From NCBI GenBank assembly GCA_945882415.1, contig CAMCWC010000002.1, positions 62,001-126,000 on the forward strand: a stretch of DNA of 64,000 nucleotides. Reading direction: 5' to 3'. The DNA comes from Chthonomonas calidirosea (GTDB lineage: Bacteria; Armatimonadota; Fimbriimonadia; Fimbriimonadales; Fimbriimonadaceae). Position 1 is the stretch's first letter. Each line of letters opens with the position of its first letter. Positions 8,420-16,708 of the stretch are shown piece by piece. A program made the translations under genes and the position numbers. The notes beneath the pieces were generated by a model. That model saw nothing but the letters and a program-made list of their open reading frames with translations, had not been told where the DNA came from and ran no database searches.

Positions 8420-8425
8420 TTCCTT

Positions 8426-8431
8426 AGATTA
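8426..8431 (-). promoter_or_regulatory. -10 element, leaderless promoter of the sarcosine-oxidase-like gene
   Basis: On the minus strand TAATCT is followed by six bases (AAGGAA) and the ATG at 8419. AAGGAA could also serve as a Shine-Dalgarno, but it abuts the ATG too closely. Confidence 0.5.
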
Positions 8432-8436
8432 TTCGG

Positions 8437-8442
8437 TAACGT
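8437..8442 (+). promoter_or_regulatory. -10 element, leaderless promoter of the L,D-transpeptidase gene
   Basis: TAACGT is followed by six bases and the GTG at 8449. It is back to back with the minus-strand element at 8426-8431, only five bases away. Confidence 0.55.
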
Positions 8443-8448
8443 TCCATC

Positions 8449-9138
8449 GTGGATTTCCGCGTGGTGCTTGCCTTGATCCTGGCAAACGTGCTGGTCGCTT
8501 GCTCTGGCCAAGCTGAGCCTGATCGGGCCGCCGTTGCCGCCGCCCGAGTTAAACCGCAATTGGACAAGGAGTTGAAGGCGATCGGCGTTACGTATCCGCC
8601 GAAACGGTTGCTCTTCCGCGCATTCAAAACGGAGAAGCGCCTTGATGTTTGGGTTGGAAACGCGTCCGGAAAACTCAAGAGATTCAAGTCGTATCCGATC
8701 TTGGCGATGTCTGGCAAAACCGGTCCGAAACGTAAAGAAGGCGACCGGCAGGTGCCGGAAGGCATCTACCAAATCGACCGGTTCAACCCAAAGAGCCAAT
8801 TCCACTTGTCGCTTGGCATCAACTATCCGAACGCCGCCGACAAAGTATTCGCCGACCGAGAAGCTCCCGGAAGCGACATCTTCATCCACGGCAGCAATAA
8901 GAGCATTGGTTGCCTCGCCATGGGCGATCCGGCCATTGAGGAGATTTACACTCTCGCGCGGTCGGTCAAGGGCCCCATTCCCGTCCACATTTTCCCGTGG
9001 CAATTCACCAGCAACGAGACGGTCGACACGCCGCTTTGGCAACAGCTGCGCACGATTGACCTCGACTTCCAATTGAAACCGAGGGTCCAAAAAATCCAAG
9101 TGAGCAAGCTCGGGGCCTACGAGCTAGTTTCACGCTAG
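8449..9138 (+). CDS. L,D-transpeptidase (YkuD/YafK type) lipoprotein
   Basis: 229 residues. A short signal peptide ends in a lipobox (LVAC, C18). The catalytic domain carries the YkuD signature HGSNKSIGC with H147 and nucleophile C155. The sequence style (WVGNASGKLKRFKSYPI, then PEGIYQID) is closest to YafK/ErfK-like enzymes that act on peptidoglycan or anchor lipoproteins to it. The GTG start is supported by a -10 element six bases upstream. Its last four bases overlap the convergent gene at 9135. Confidence 0.87.
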   Translation: MDFRVVLALILANVLVACSGQAEPDRAAVAAARVKPQLDKELKAIGVTYPPKRLLFRAFKTEKRLDVWVGNASGKLKRFKSYPILAMSGKTGPKRKEGDRQVPEGIYQIDRFNPKSQFHLSLGINYPNAADKVFADREAPGSDIFIHGSNKSIGCLAMGDPAIEEIYTLARSVKGPIPVHIFPWQFTSNETVDTPLWQQLRTIDLDFQLKPRVQKIQVSKLGAYELVSR

Positions 9139-10208
9139 AAGTTTCGCAGTTCGTCGCGATGCTTCACAAGCGCCAAGTAACTCGTCGGATAGTCGACCAT
9201 CTTTTCCTGGACGGAGAACATGTCGCGCATCGGCGTCCAGGCTCCGTGAAGGCTCTTCCAAAGCCGGTTGTATTCGGCAAAGTCGCTGGTCGATCTCGGG
9301 TTGGCAGGCACCGATTCTGCCGCTTTGCGCATGGAGCGCAGGATGCTTAAATCCGTTGCCTTTTGCACAAATCCACGTCGGTAGAGCCAGTCTTGAACGG
9401 GCTCATTCTGGAGGTCATCCTTTCGAAGTCCAAGGTCGGTCTGCACCTGCGCCCAGTCCGATTCGCTCGCGACTGTGCTCATCGTGTAGCGATAACAAGC
9501 AAGGTTTGAGCCGATGTCCTTTCGGGCGTCGGGTAGTTCACCGAGTCCCTCAAGAACGGCCGCAGCCTCATCAGAACTCGGCTTAAGATCGCGGACAACC
9601 TTCATCAAGTCCTCCTCCACCCAGGCTCGAACTGCGGTTGCGATCTCGTTCGTGTCCGATCCGCAATGCCTCGCCACATTCGCTGCGAGGGTCAGCTCTT
9701 TGAGGGCTTCGGTTCGTTTGCCTTCGGCCAGCGCCAGTTTCGCCTGGGAGAGCTTGATGCGGGCGACCTGCCGCATCGTCGCATATTCCGGCATAAGGAC
9801 GGCATAACCGAGTCGGTAGTCGCGCTTGAAGCGGCAGTTCGTTGCCGTTGCAGCTCGATCGATTTCCGGCATCAAATACGCCACCTGGGCCAGGCCCTGT
9901 CGAATTTCCTCAGGCGAAGGATTGCGCTTGGGATCGTACAAGCCCGAGTAGATCTTTTTGGCATGTTGATCCATGCTCAGCAACCCGTCGGAAACGATTT
10001 GGTAATACGGGGCAGCGTTTGGATACAGCGTCGCCAAGGTATTTGGCCCGGCTAGATCGCTTGCGGTAATCGGGAGTCCAGACGCGCGGGCAAGCTCAAA
10101 TTCAGCTTGGATCTGCGACTCAAGCACCGCTTGGTACGTGAGCCAGCCCAGGGCTAATCCAATGGTTCCGGCAACAAGCGTGAGAGATTTACGGCGTCGA
10201 GATTCCAA
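9135..10208 (-). CDS. Membrane-anchored helical protein of unknown function
   Basis: 357 residues. A basic N-terminus and one transmembrane segment (about 9-27) are followed by a long alpha-helical domain. A region near residues 150-200 (KLSQAKLALAEGKRTEALKELTLAANVAR) resembles a TPR-like helix pair. I do not recognise the family. The start is a TTG with AGGAG about seven bases before it. The gene follows scoA on the same strand after 43 bases and may be expressed with it. Confidence 0.72.
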   Translation of the reverse strand: MESRRRKSLTLVAGTIGLALGWLTYQAVLESQIQAEFELARASGLPITASDLAGPNTLATLYPNAAPYYQIVSDGLLSMDQHAKKIYSGLYDPKRNPSPEEIRQGLAQVAYLMPEIDRAATATNCRFKRDYRLGYAVLMPEYATMRQVARIKLSQAKLALAEGKRTEALKELTLAANVARHCGSDTNEIATAVRAWVEEDLMKVVRDLKPSSDEAAAVLEGLGELPDARKDIGSNLACYRYTMSTVASESDWAQVQTDLGLRKDDLQNEPVQDWLYRRGFVQKATDLSILRSMRKAAESVPANPRSTSDFAEYNRLWKSLHGAWTPMRDMFSVQEKMVDYPTSYLALVKHRDELRNF

Positions 10209-10251
10209 TTTTCGCTCCTACTGGGAAGACGCAAAATGCTGGCAACTTCGT

Positions 10252-10953
10252 TCAGGCCGCTTCGCGGACGGTTCGACGCTCGATTCGCTTCTCAAAGTGC
10301 GTGCCCAGCAGCATCCGGTTCACATAGATTCCTGGCGTGTGGATGTGGTCAGCATCGAGGCTTCCCGTCGGTACCAATTCTTCCACTTCGGCAACGCAAA
10401 CGCGCCCGGCCGTGGCCATCATCGGGTTGAAGTTTCGCGCCGTGCGGCGGTAGACCAAATTGCCCGACTCATCGCCTTTCCACGCCTTAACGATGCTGAG
10501 GTCCGCCACAAGCCCGGTCTCCATCACGTACATTTCGCCATTGAACTCGCGAGTTTCTTTGCCTTCCGCGACCAAGGTGCCATATCCGGTCTTCGTGTAA
10601 AACGCCGGAATCCCCGCCCCGCCGGCGCGGATGCGCTCGGCCAAAGTTCCCTGCGGATTGAACTCAAGCTCGAGCTCGCCCGAAAGGTACTGCCGCTCAA
10701 ACTCGCCGTTCTCGCCGACGTAGCTACTCACCATCTTCTTGATCTGGCGCGTCTGCAAAAGAATCCCGAGGCCAAAGTCATCGACGCCGCAGTTGTTACT
10801 GACGACCGTAATGTCCTTCACTCCCGAATCGCGCAAAGCCAGAATCAGGTGCTCTGGGATGCCGCAGAGTCCAAACCCTCCGGCCATGATCGTCATGCCG
10901 TCAAATAGCAAACCGCTCAGCGCGCTGGTGGAATCGGCGTAAACCTTGTTCAT
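10252..10953 (-). CDS. scoA: 3-oxoacid CoA-transferase subunit A
   Basis: 233 residues of the class I CoA-transferase alpha subunit, with the [10 protein letters not shown] loop near residues 25-34 and the later [15 protein letters not shown] and RRTARNFNP motifs of succinyl-CoA:3-ketoacid transferases. It forms the active enzyme with ScoB. A GAGG Shine-Dalgarno lies about six bases before the ATG. In most genomes scoA is followed at once by scoB; here scoB is 4.3 kb away on the same strand. Confidence 0.93.
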   Translation of the reverse strand: MNKVYADSTSALSGLLFDGMTIMAGGFGLCGIPEHLILALRDSGVKDITVVSNNCGVDDFGLGILLQTRQIKKMVSSYVGENGEFERQYLSGELELEFNPQGTLAERIRAGGAGIPAFYTKTGYGTLVAEGKETREFNGEMYVMETGLVADLSIVKAWKGDESGNLVYRRTARNFNPMMATAGRVCVAEVEELVPTGSLDADHIHTPGIYVNRMLLGTHFEKRIERRTVREAA

Positions 10954-10998
10954 CGTGTCCTCTTCGACATTGATAGATTACTTGGAAGCGGGGCAGGC

Positions 10999-11027
10999 AA
11001 AAAAAATTGGGCGAAGCCAGTCGCCCA
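10999..11027 (-). terminator. Rho-independent terminator after the receiver-like gene
   Basis: Read on the minus strand, a 7-bp perfect stem (TGGGCGA / TCGCCCA, 11008-11027) with a 6-base loop is followed by two A and a run of eight T (10999-11006). It lies 79 bases downstream of the stop of the gene at 11106-11432 and also insulates scoA. Confidence 0.75.
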
Positions 11028-11105
11028 GCTCCGCCCTTCATGCGAGGTCCGTTGCCTCTGCATTCACCCAATAAGCGAAACGCTGGCCGACCGAAATAAG
11101 TTCAC

Positions 11106-11432
11106 TCAAATCGCAAAAGTTTCTAAAATTTGTGGCAGCTTGTGGGTGATTTCGGAATTCGTAGCCAAGTAATCGCAGCCAAGGTCGCGCCCTGCCTCGT
11201 GCAATTCCGTCTCCTTGTGCCCGGCGTGGGCGATTACTTTGATGCCCGCCGCCTTTAGTTTTGGCACCAGTTCAGCCACGGGAAAGCCGGAGGAACTGAG
11301 ATTGACTATCGCGACGTCGGCCGGAATCACGTCGGCGGTCCGCGCCATCAAGGCTTCGTGACCAAAGGCGGTCACCGTCTTCGCCAACCGTGGCCCCCAA
11401 AGCAAGTTGTCCTCGTAGATTGCGACTGTCAT
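11106..11432 (-). CDS. Degenerate response-regulator receiver protein
   Basis: 108 residues with the alternating strand/helix pattern of a CheY-like receiver (TVAIYEDNLLWGPRLAKTV, then VAIVNLSSSGFP, VIAHAGHK, GCDYLATNSEI). The first acidic pair is reduced to ED, and the strand-3 position that should hold the phosphorylated aspartate reads N-L-S-S. It is therefore probably an unphosphorylatable pseudo-receiver acting by protein contact. It stands alone, has its own terminator, and has a CAGAAT element five bases before its ATG. Confidence 0.65.
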   Translation of the reverse strand: MTVAIYEDNLLWGPRLAKTVTAFGHEALMARTADVIPADVAIVNLSSSGFPVAELVPKLKAAGIKVIAHAGHKETELHEAGRDLGCDYLATNSEITHKLPQILETFAI

Positions 11433-11496
11433 AGTTCATTCTGGACAGGTCACTAAGCGTTCCTGCAGTTAGGCCCAAGACGCTCAACGCCAGCGG

Positions 11497-11502
11497 TACC
11501 CT
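11497..11502 (+). promoter_or_regulatory. -10 element, leaderless promoter of mtnA
   Basis: TACCCT is followed by exactly six bases and the mtnA ATG at 11509. Confidence 0.5.
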
Positions 11503-11508
11503 GACACC

Positions 11509-12477
11509 ATGTCTCTTCGTCCGCTCAAGTGGGAAAACGATGCGCTTACCATGCTGGATCAGCGCCAGATTCCGCTCCGCACCGAGTACTTGCATCTGAC
11601 GTCCAGCGCCGATGTGGCGGCGGCGATTCGGGACATGGCGGTGCGCGGCGCACCCGCCATCGGGATCGCGGCGGCCTACGGTATGGCGCTCGCCGTGCTG
11701 CATCACGAGGAACTTCACATCGCCGACAAGCGGCTCCGTGCCTCTCGTCCGACCGCGGTGAACCTCTTCTGGGCGCTCGACCGCATCCAGGGTGTTCTGA
11801 AAGACGGCTTTGCTGCCGTGCTCCGCGAAGCCCAGGCGATCGAAGCCGAAGACCTTGCAATGAACTTGGCGATTGGCGAACACGGTAACACCCTTGTGCC
11901 CCAAGGTGCCCGAATTCTGACGATCTGCAACACCGGCGCCCTTGCCACCGCTGGGCACGGAACTGCGCTCGGCATCATTCGCACCGCCCACGCTGCCGGC
12001 AAGGACATCTTCGTCACCAGCTGCGAAACCCGACCCCGACAGCAGGGACTTCGCCTGACCGCCTACGAGCTCACGTTCGAGAACATCCCGTTCCGAAGCA
12101 TCGCCGACAGCGTCGCGGCATCGTTGATGCGCGCTGGTGAGATCGACTTGGTCGTTGCCGGTGCAGACCGGATTGCCGCCAATGGCGATTCGGCTAACAA
12201 AATCGGAACCTACAGCCTCGCCGTCCTGGCGAAGCATCATGGCGTTCCGTTCTACATCGCCGCCCCGACCTCCACCTTCGACCCAACGCTCGCGAACGGC
12301 GACCTGATCCCGATCGAAGAGCGCGATCCGCGCGAGTTAACGGAGTCGGAAGGCGTGAGAATCGCCCCGGAGAACACCCCGGTCTACAATCCCGGCTTCG
12401 ACGTCACCCCCGGCGAGTTGATTACCGCGATCGTCTCGGAGAAAGGCGTGTTCTACCCACCGTACAACTTCGCCTAA
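11509..12477 (+). CDS. mtnA: S-methyl-5-thioribose-1-phosphate isomerase
   Basis: 322 residues of the eIF2B-like MtnA family, which turns 5-methylthioribose-1-phosphate into methylthioribulose-1-phosphate in methionine salvage. The catalytic cysteine is C140 (TICNTGALATAGHGTALG) and the catalytic aspartate D220 (GADRIAANGDSANKIGT). The RGAPAIG motif near residue 46 is also intact. Other salvage genes are not adjacent, although the sugar aldolase at 43256 belongs to the same superfamily as MtnB. The last four bases overlap the convergent DUF167 gene. Confidence 0.95.
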   Translation: MSLRPLKWENDALTMLDQRQIPLRTEYLHLTSSADVAAAIRDMAVRGAPAIGIAAAYGMALAVLHHEELHIADKRLRASRPTAVNLFWALDRIQGVLKDGFAAVLREAQAIEAEDLAMNLAIGEHGNTLVPQGARILTICNTGALATAGHGTALGIIRTAHAAGKDIFVTSCETRPRQQGLRLTAYELTFENIPFRSIADSVAASLMRAGEIDLVVAGADRIAANGDSANKIGTYSLAVLAKHHGVPFYIAAPTSTFDPTLANGDLIPIEERDPRELTESEGVRIAPENTPVYNPGFDVTPGELITAIVSEKGVFYPPYNFA

Positions 12478-12728
12478 CCCAGCTTGGCGGCGATCTCGGT
12501 GTCAGATAGCCCTTCGACATCGATCAGCTTTTCCCGCGATGTCTCGCCTCGCACGATGGTCAGGTGAGACTTCGCGATTCCGAGCTTTTTCGCCAACAGC
12601 TCAATGACGGCCGCGTTCGCCCGACCATCGGTTGGCGCGGTTGTAACATAGACCCGCACTACCGCCTCGCGCATCTCCACGAGGTTGCGTGATGCCCGCG
12701 GCGAAACGCGAATGAGTAGCTTTCCCAT
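12474..12728 (-). CDS. DUF167 (YggU/UPF0235) family protein
   Basis: 84 residues matching the small DUF167 family: RVSPRASRN near the start, then DGRANAAVIELLAKKLG and KSHLTIVRGETSREKLI. The fold is known from structures but the function is not established. It is divergent from xylA with a 38-base gap. Confidence 0.9.
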   Translation of the reverse strand: MGKLLIRVSPRASRNLVEMREAVVRVYVTTAPTDGRANAAVIELLAKKLGIAKSHLTIVRGETSREKLIDVEGLSDTEIAAKLG

Positions 12729-12766
12729 GGTGTTACATGTACATTCTGAGTTAGACTATCGTCGAA

Positions 12767-14077
12767 ATGGCGTACTTCCCCGAAGTCTCGGAACCGATTC
12801 GCTTCGAAGGCCCCCAAAGCAAGAACCCGCTTGCTTTCAAGCACTACAACCCCGAGCAAGTTGTCGCTGGCAAGTCCATGAAGGACTGGTTCCGCTTCGC
12901 CGTAGCTTATTGGCACACCTTTAAGGGCACGGGCGTTGACCCGTTTGGTTCCGGCACCGCAAACCGACCATGGGACGTCGCCGCCGACCCCATGCAGCGC
13001 GCCCACGACACCATGGACGCCGCGTTTGAGTTCTTCACCAAGCTTGGTGTCGAGTACTGGTGCTTCCACGACCGCGACATCGCACCCGAAGGCGCAAACT
13101 TCCAGGAAAGCTGCGACAACCTTGCGACCATCGTGGACTACGCCGCGAAGAAGCAGGAAGAAACCGGCGTTAAGCTCCTTTGGGGCACCGCTTGCCTCTT
13201 CACGCACCCACGATTCCAGGCCGGCGCCAGCACCAACCCAGACCCACACGTCTTCGCTTACGCAGCCGCGCAGGTTAAGCACGCAATGGACGCCACCAAG
13301 AAGCTCGGCGGCGTTGGCTTCACGTTCTGGGGTGGACGAGAAGGCTACGACACCCTCCTCAACACCAGGATGCAGCAGGAGCGCGAGCAGTTCGCCAAGC
13401 TCCTCCACATGGCAGTGAAGTACAAGCAGGAAATCGGATTCGACGTGCAGTTCTACATCGAACCGAAGCCAAAGGAACCGACGAAGCACCAGTACGATAG
13501 CGATGTCGCCGCGTGCATGAACTTTCTCCGCGAGTTCGATCTGACCGATCACCTGAAGCTGAACATCGAGACCAACCACGCCACTCTGGCCGCTCACTCG
13601 ATGCTCCACGAACTCCGCGCCGCGCGCGAAGCCGGTGCCCTCGGCTCCATCGACGCTAATGCCGGCGACGAGTTGCTTGGCTGGGATACCGACCAGTTCC
13701 CGACCAGCGTCTACCTGACCACCGAAATCATGCTTGAGCTGATCGCGATGGGCGGATTCACCACGGGTGGCCTCAACTTCGACGCCAAGGTCCGACGCCA
13801 GAGCCACGACGAACTCGACCTCTTCTATGCCCACATCGGAGGCATGGACGCCTTCGCCCGAGGCCTCATCTCGGCCGATAAGATCATTCAGGACGGACGA
13901 CTGCAGAACTTCGTCGACGAGCGATATGCCGGTTGGAGCACCGAGTTCGGCCAGGGCATCCTCGCCGGAAATGGATCGTTTGCGGACTGCGAAGCGTTTG
14001 TTCTCGCGAATGGCGAACCGGCGCGAAAGTCCGGCCGCCAAGAGTATCTCGAGAACCTGATCAACGAGTTCATCTGA
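12767..14077 (+). CDS. xylA: Xylose isomerase
   Basis: 436 residues, the usual length of class II D-xylose isomerases. The catalytic His101 and Asp104 are in FHDRDIAPEG; further motifs are WGGREGYDTLLNT, the metal-binding EPKPKEPTKHQYD and the ETNHATLAGH-like ETNHATLAAH. It interconverts D-xylose and D-xylulose (and glucose and fructose) using two divalent metals. No xylulokinase is adjacent. A TAGACT hexamer sits nine bases before the ATG. A small membrane protein follows. Confidence 0.95.
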   Translation: MAYFPEVSEPIRFEGPQSKNPLAFKHYNPEQVVAGKSMKDWFRFAVAYWHTFKGTGVDPFGSGTANRPWDVAADPMQRAHDTMDAAFEFFTKLGVEYWCFHDRDIAPEGANFQESCDNLATIVDYAAKKQEETGVKLLWGTACLFTHPRFQAGASTNPDPHVFAYAAAQVKHAMDATKKLGGVGFTFWGGREGYDTLLNTRMQQEREQFAKLLHMAVKYKQEIGFDVQFYIEPKPKEPTKHQYDSDVAACMNFLREFDLTDHLKLNIETNHATLAAHSMLHELRAAREAGALGSIDANAGDELLGWDTDQFPTSVYLTTEIMLELIAMGGFTTGGLNFDAKVRRQSHDELDLFYAHIGGMDAFARGLISADKIIQDGRLQNFVDERYAGWSTEFGQGILAGNGSFADCEAFVLANGEPARKSGRQEYLENLINEFI

Positions 14078-14118
14078 TCGGCCCGAGCAAACAGCGTCGT
14101 TTGCTCCACAATCACTCT

Positions 14119-14289
14119 ATGGCCCAAGTTCCCGGTAACCGAGATTCGATCGACGGCAAGAAAATGCTGCCCCGATTGGCGATCGGTTGCCTTCTTTTCT
14201 CCCTCATCATGAGCGCCGGCGTGTACCTGTTTGCGCAGGCAACCACGCCGTTCTTCCAGCAGCAAGCAAAGTCGAAAGCTGGAAAGTAA
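14119..14289 (+). CDS. Small single-pass membrane protein
   Basis: 56 residues with one hydrophobic helix (about residues 19-39) between a basic N-terminus and a lysine-ending tail. It follows xylA by 41 bases. A CACAAT element six bases before the ATG supports this start over a longer open frame that begins inside xylA. I do not recognise the family. Confidence 0.5.
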   Translation: MAQVPGNRDSIDGKKMLPRLAIGCLLFSLIMSAGVYLFAQATTPFFQQQAKSKAGK

Positions 14290-14290
14290 T

Positions 14291-16573
14291 TCAGTTCACG
14301 GTTATCGGCAAGTTGACCGACGCATCTCCAAACTGACCGAGGCCGCTCTTTCGCATTTGCCACTGGAAGTTGTAGGTGCCTGGGGTTGAAGGTGCCTTCA
14401 CGTTAAACGTGAACGAGTGGCTGCTTCCAACCGGAACCGTGCTCGTGACGGGAGCGGAAACCGTGCCCCAGCGATTTGTCCCGACCGGATTCGCCGCGTA
14501 CAACACGTATCCCGAGGATGTCCACGCTTCGCTGCCGGTGTTCTTCATGGCCACCGTCACCGTATAGTTTGCCCCGGCCGTCATGCTGGAAGGCACCGTC
14601 TGCCATCGGAACTGAGCCCGATTAACCGCTCGCACCACAACATTGACGAGGGGAGTGGAGGGACCAAAGTTTGCGATCCCAAGCCGCCGCATTTGCCATT
14701 GGAAGGCATAGGTGCCAGGAGTTAGCGGAGGCGAGATTCGGAAGTTGAAGGTTTTGTATTGTCCAGGAGCAATGGCGTCCGTCTCGCTCAAGAGTGCGCT
14801 ATCGGCCCCCCAAACATTACTGGGTACGGATAAAGAAACAAGTCGGTGAGTAGCGCGAGTCCAGGTTGTGCTTCCGACGTTGCGCATCACAACCTGAACA
14901 TCCACTTTGCGGTCTGGCTCAACCAGACTGGGCACATATTGAGAGGTGAAGGTGGAGGCATCCCCTTCGATGACGCGGATCGTTCGGTACTCGGAATAGT
15001 GTCCAAAGGTTAGCGATGGGTTTCCGTTGCGCAGCATTTGCCATACAAAGCTGTATTCACCCTTTGTCGCCGGTGCCTTGATCTTAAAATTAAAGGTGTA
15101 CGTTTCACCCGGGAAAATGGTCACCCCGGCGGGAATGGCAGCGTGTGCCCGGCCCCAGGTTGAGTTCGACAGGGGATCCACCGCGCACAGCCGATTGCTG
15201 ACCGCTGCCCATGACAGGCTCCCCGTGTTTTTCACGGTTACCGAGACATTCGCTTCGGCCCCGGCATACATTTCACTCGGCGCGCTCACCGCCGTGATGA
15301 TTGCATCGTCGATTACGTCTGCTCGGCGATAAAGATACGTCGCCGGAGGTAAGGCGGGATCGTTGATGGGCACGGTGGAAACCGCCGCGATGTTGTTGAA
15401 CAGCGCCGTCCGCATCCCGAACTGCGGAGAACCAACGGATGGAATGGGGTCTACGTACTCCCGCTGCGAGTAGAAATCGGCGCTCTTAAGCCCAAAGATC
15501 GCTATACCGCCTTTTCCATTGAAGGTCAATGGAGCTCCAGCAATAAGGTTCTCTCCATTGAAGTCCATCGATGTGCCGAAATCCGCATTCTCGTTTGCAC
15601 CAGGCCCTCGTAGAACAAAGCCGTTTCCACCCCAATGGAAGGGGTAATAGGTAAGAAAACCGCGCCGGGAGGCCCAATAGGGGGCGCTCACGACAAGCAT
15701 GTTGTTAAGCAACTTGACTTCGTATCCGAACTTGTCTGTGTAGCCGGGCGCACCATCGTATTGCGGGACAAAGGTGGTTTTATACGACCAAGAACCGGTT
15801 TCTTTACTGTACAGAATGCATTGGCCATAGGTCCCTGCTCCAGGCGAACTTATGACTCCCGGACGCGAGATGGCGAGAAGGCCCTGGCTGGCCGAAATTG
15901 CCGTTCCGAAGAACTCGCCTGAATTCGGCTGCGGAGCGAAGATCCGCTGCTTGTATAACCAAGCCCCCGATCCATCTCGCTCGAAAACGTAAACCACGCC
16001 CGTGTCATTCCCGTAGTTAGGTGCCGATACAAATAGGTGCCGGCCTAGCAGTTCCACCTTCTTTCCAAAGCCCGTGTTGATGACCGGATTGCCAGTTGGC
16101 TCCCGCAAAATTGCTTGGCGCACCCATTGAGCGCCAGTTTTTTCAAAGATGTAAACCTCGGGATTCACGCTCCGTTCCGAGCCGAGCACGATCGTATTGT
16201 CTTGTACGGCAGAACTTATCCCTAAATTCAGTGCATCGCCCGCAGGGTCTTGCGGGTCTGCCGCCAAGTCTTGCTCCAGTACCCAGACTCCGTTGATCCG
16301 CCGGAAGACGGAGACCGTACCATCGAAACCACCGCGACCGATAACCAGCAGGTCGTTGTACATCCTCAGCGATTTCGACGCGCCCGGAATTGAACCGGTT
16401 GGTTGCCAATTCGTGAAGCTGGCCTGTGCGATGGCGGGAGCCGCCGTGCGGAGCCCTGGGACCACGAATGCGGGCTCACTGGCAACACCGATTGAGCTGA
16501 TTCCAAGCGCCGCCAATGCGCAAAGCAAAGATCCGGATCGAGTTCGAAATCGCTTTACGAATGTGCGCAACAT
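14291..16573 (-). CDS. Secreted FG-GAP/beta-propeller protein with three NBR1-type Ig domains
   Basis: 760 residues with a Sec signal peptide (cleaved near VASEP). Residues about 45-430 carry repeated FG-GAP-like units (for example GKKVELLGRHLFVSAPNYGNDTG split over the blades), suggesting an integrin-alpha-like propeller. The C-terminal 320 residues hold three tandem beta-sandwich repeats with the pattern VKNTGS.W near the start, WG in the middle and GTY.FQWQM near the end. That is the four-tryptophan (NBR1/Nbr1-Ig) domain pattern. It probably acts at the cell surface in adhesion or binding. The ATG at 16573 is preferred over an upstream GTG (16588) because TACACT lies five bases before it. 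Confidence 0.75.
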   Translation of the reverse strand: MLRTFVKRFRTRSGSLLCALAALGISSIGVASEPAFVVPGLRTAAPAIAQASFTNWQPTGSIPGASKSLRMYNDLLVIGRGGFDGTVSVFRRINGVWVLEQDLAADPQDPAGDALNLGISSAVQDNTIVLGSERSVNPEVYIFEKTGAQWVRQAILREPTGNPVINTGFGKKVELLGRHLFVSAPNYGNDTGVVYVFERDGSGAWLYKQRIFAPQPNSGEFFGTAISASQGLLAISRPGVISSPGAGTYGQCILYSKETGSWSYKTTFVPQYDGAPGYTDKFGYEVKLLNNMLVVSAPYWASRRGFLTYYPFHWGGNGFVLRGPGANENADFGTSMDFNGENLIAGAPLTFNGKGGIAIFGLKSADFYSQREYVDPIPSVGSPQFGMRTALFNNIAAVSTVPINDPALPPATYLYRRADVIDDAIITAVSAPSEMYAGAEANVSVTVKNTGSLSWAAVSNRLCAVDPLSNSTWGRAHAAIPAGVTIFPGETYTFNFKIKAPATKGEYSFVWQMLRNGNPSLTFGHYSEYRTIRVIEGDASTFTSQYVPSLVEPDRKVDVQVVMRNVGSTTWTRATHRLVSLSVPSNVWGADSALLSETDAIAPGQYKTFNFRISPPLTPGTYAFQWQMRRLGIANFGPSTPLVNVVVRAVNRAQFRWQTVPSSMTAGANYTVTVAMKNTGSEAWTSSGYVLYAANPVGTNRWGTVSAPVTSTVPVGSSHSFTFNVKAPSTPGTYNFQWQMRKSGLGQFGDASVNLPITVN

Positions 16574-16578
16574 GACGT

Positions 16579-16584
16579 AGTGTA
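16579..16584 (-). promoter_or_regulatory. -10 element before the FG-GAP protein gene
   Basis: On the minus strand TACACT is followed by five bases and the ATG at 16573. No Shine-Dalgarno is present before either candidate start. Confidence 0.4.
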
Positions 16585-16708
16585 ACACTCTTACTCTGAA
16601 ACGCCACTAGTTATTGATGTACATTTTTCAGACGTCAGCTTTGAACGGATCTCAGGCTCGACGGGTACCGTAAACTTCAGTTCGCGCAGCGTTGCGCGGG
16701 GAACGACG

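Noticed and set aside
12659-14041. A 460-codon open frame on the minus strand opposite xylA
   Set aside because: xylA is certain from its catalytic motifs. The antisense frame is open because of codon bias, and its translation is a low-complexity Val/Gly/Glu/Leu sequence with no domain.
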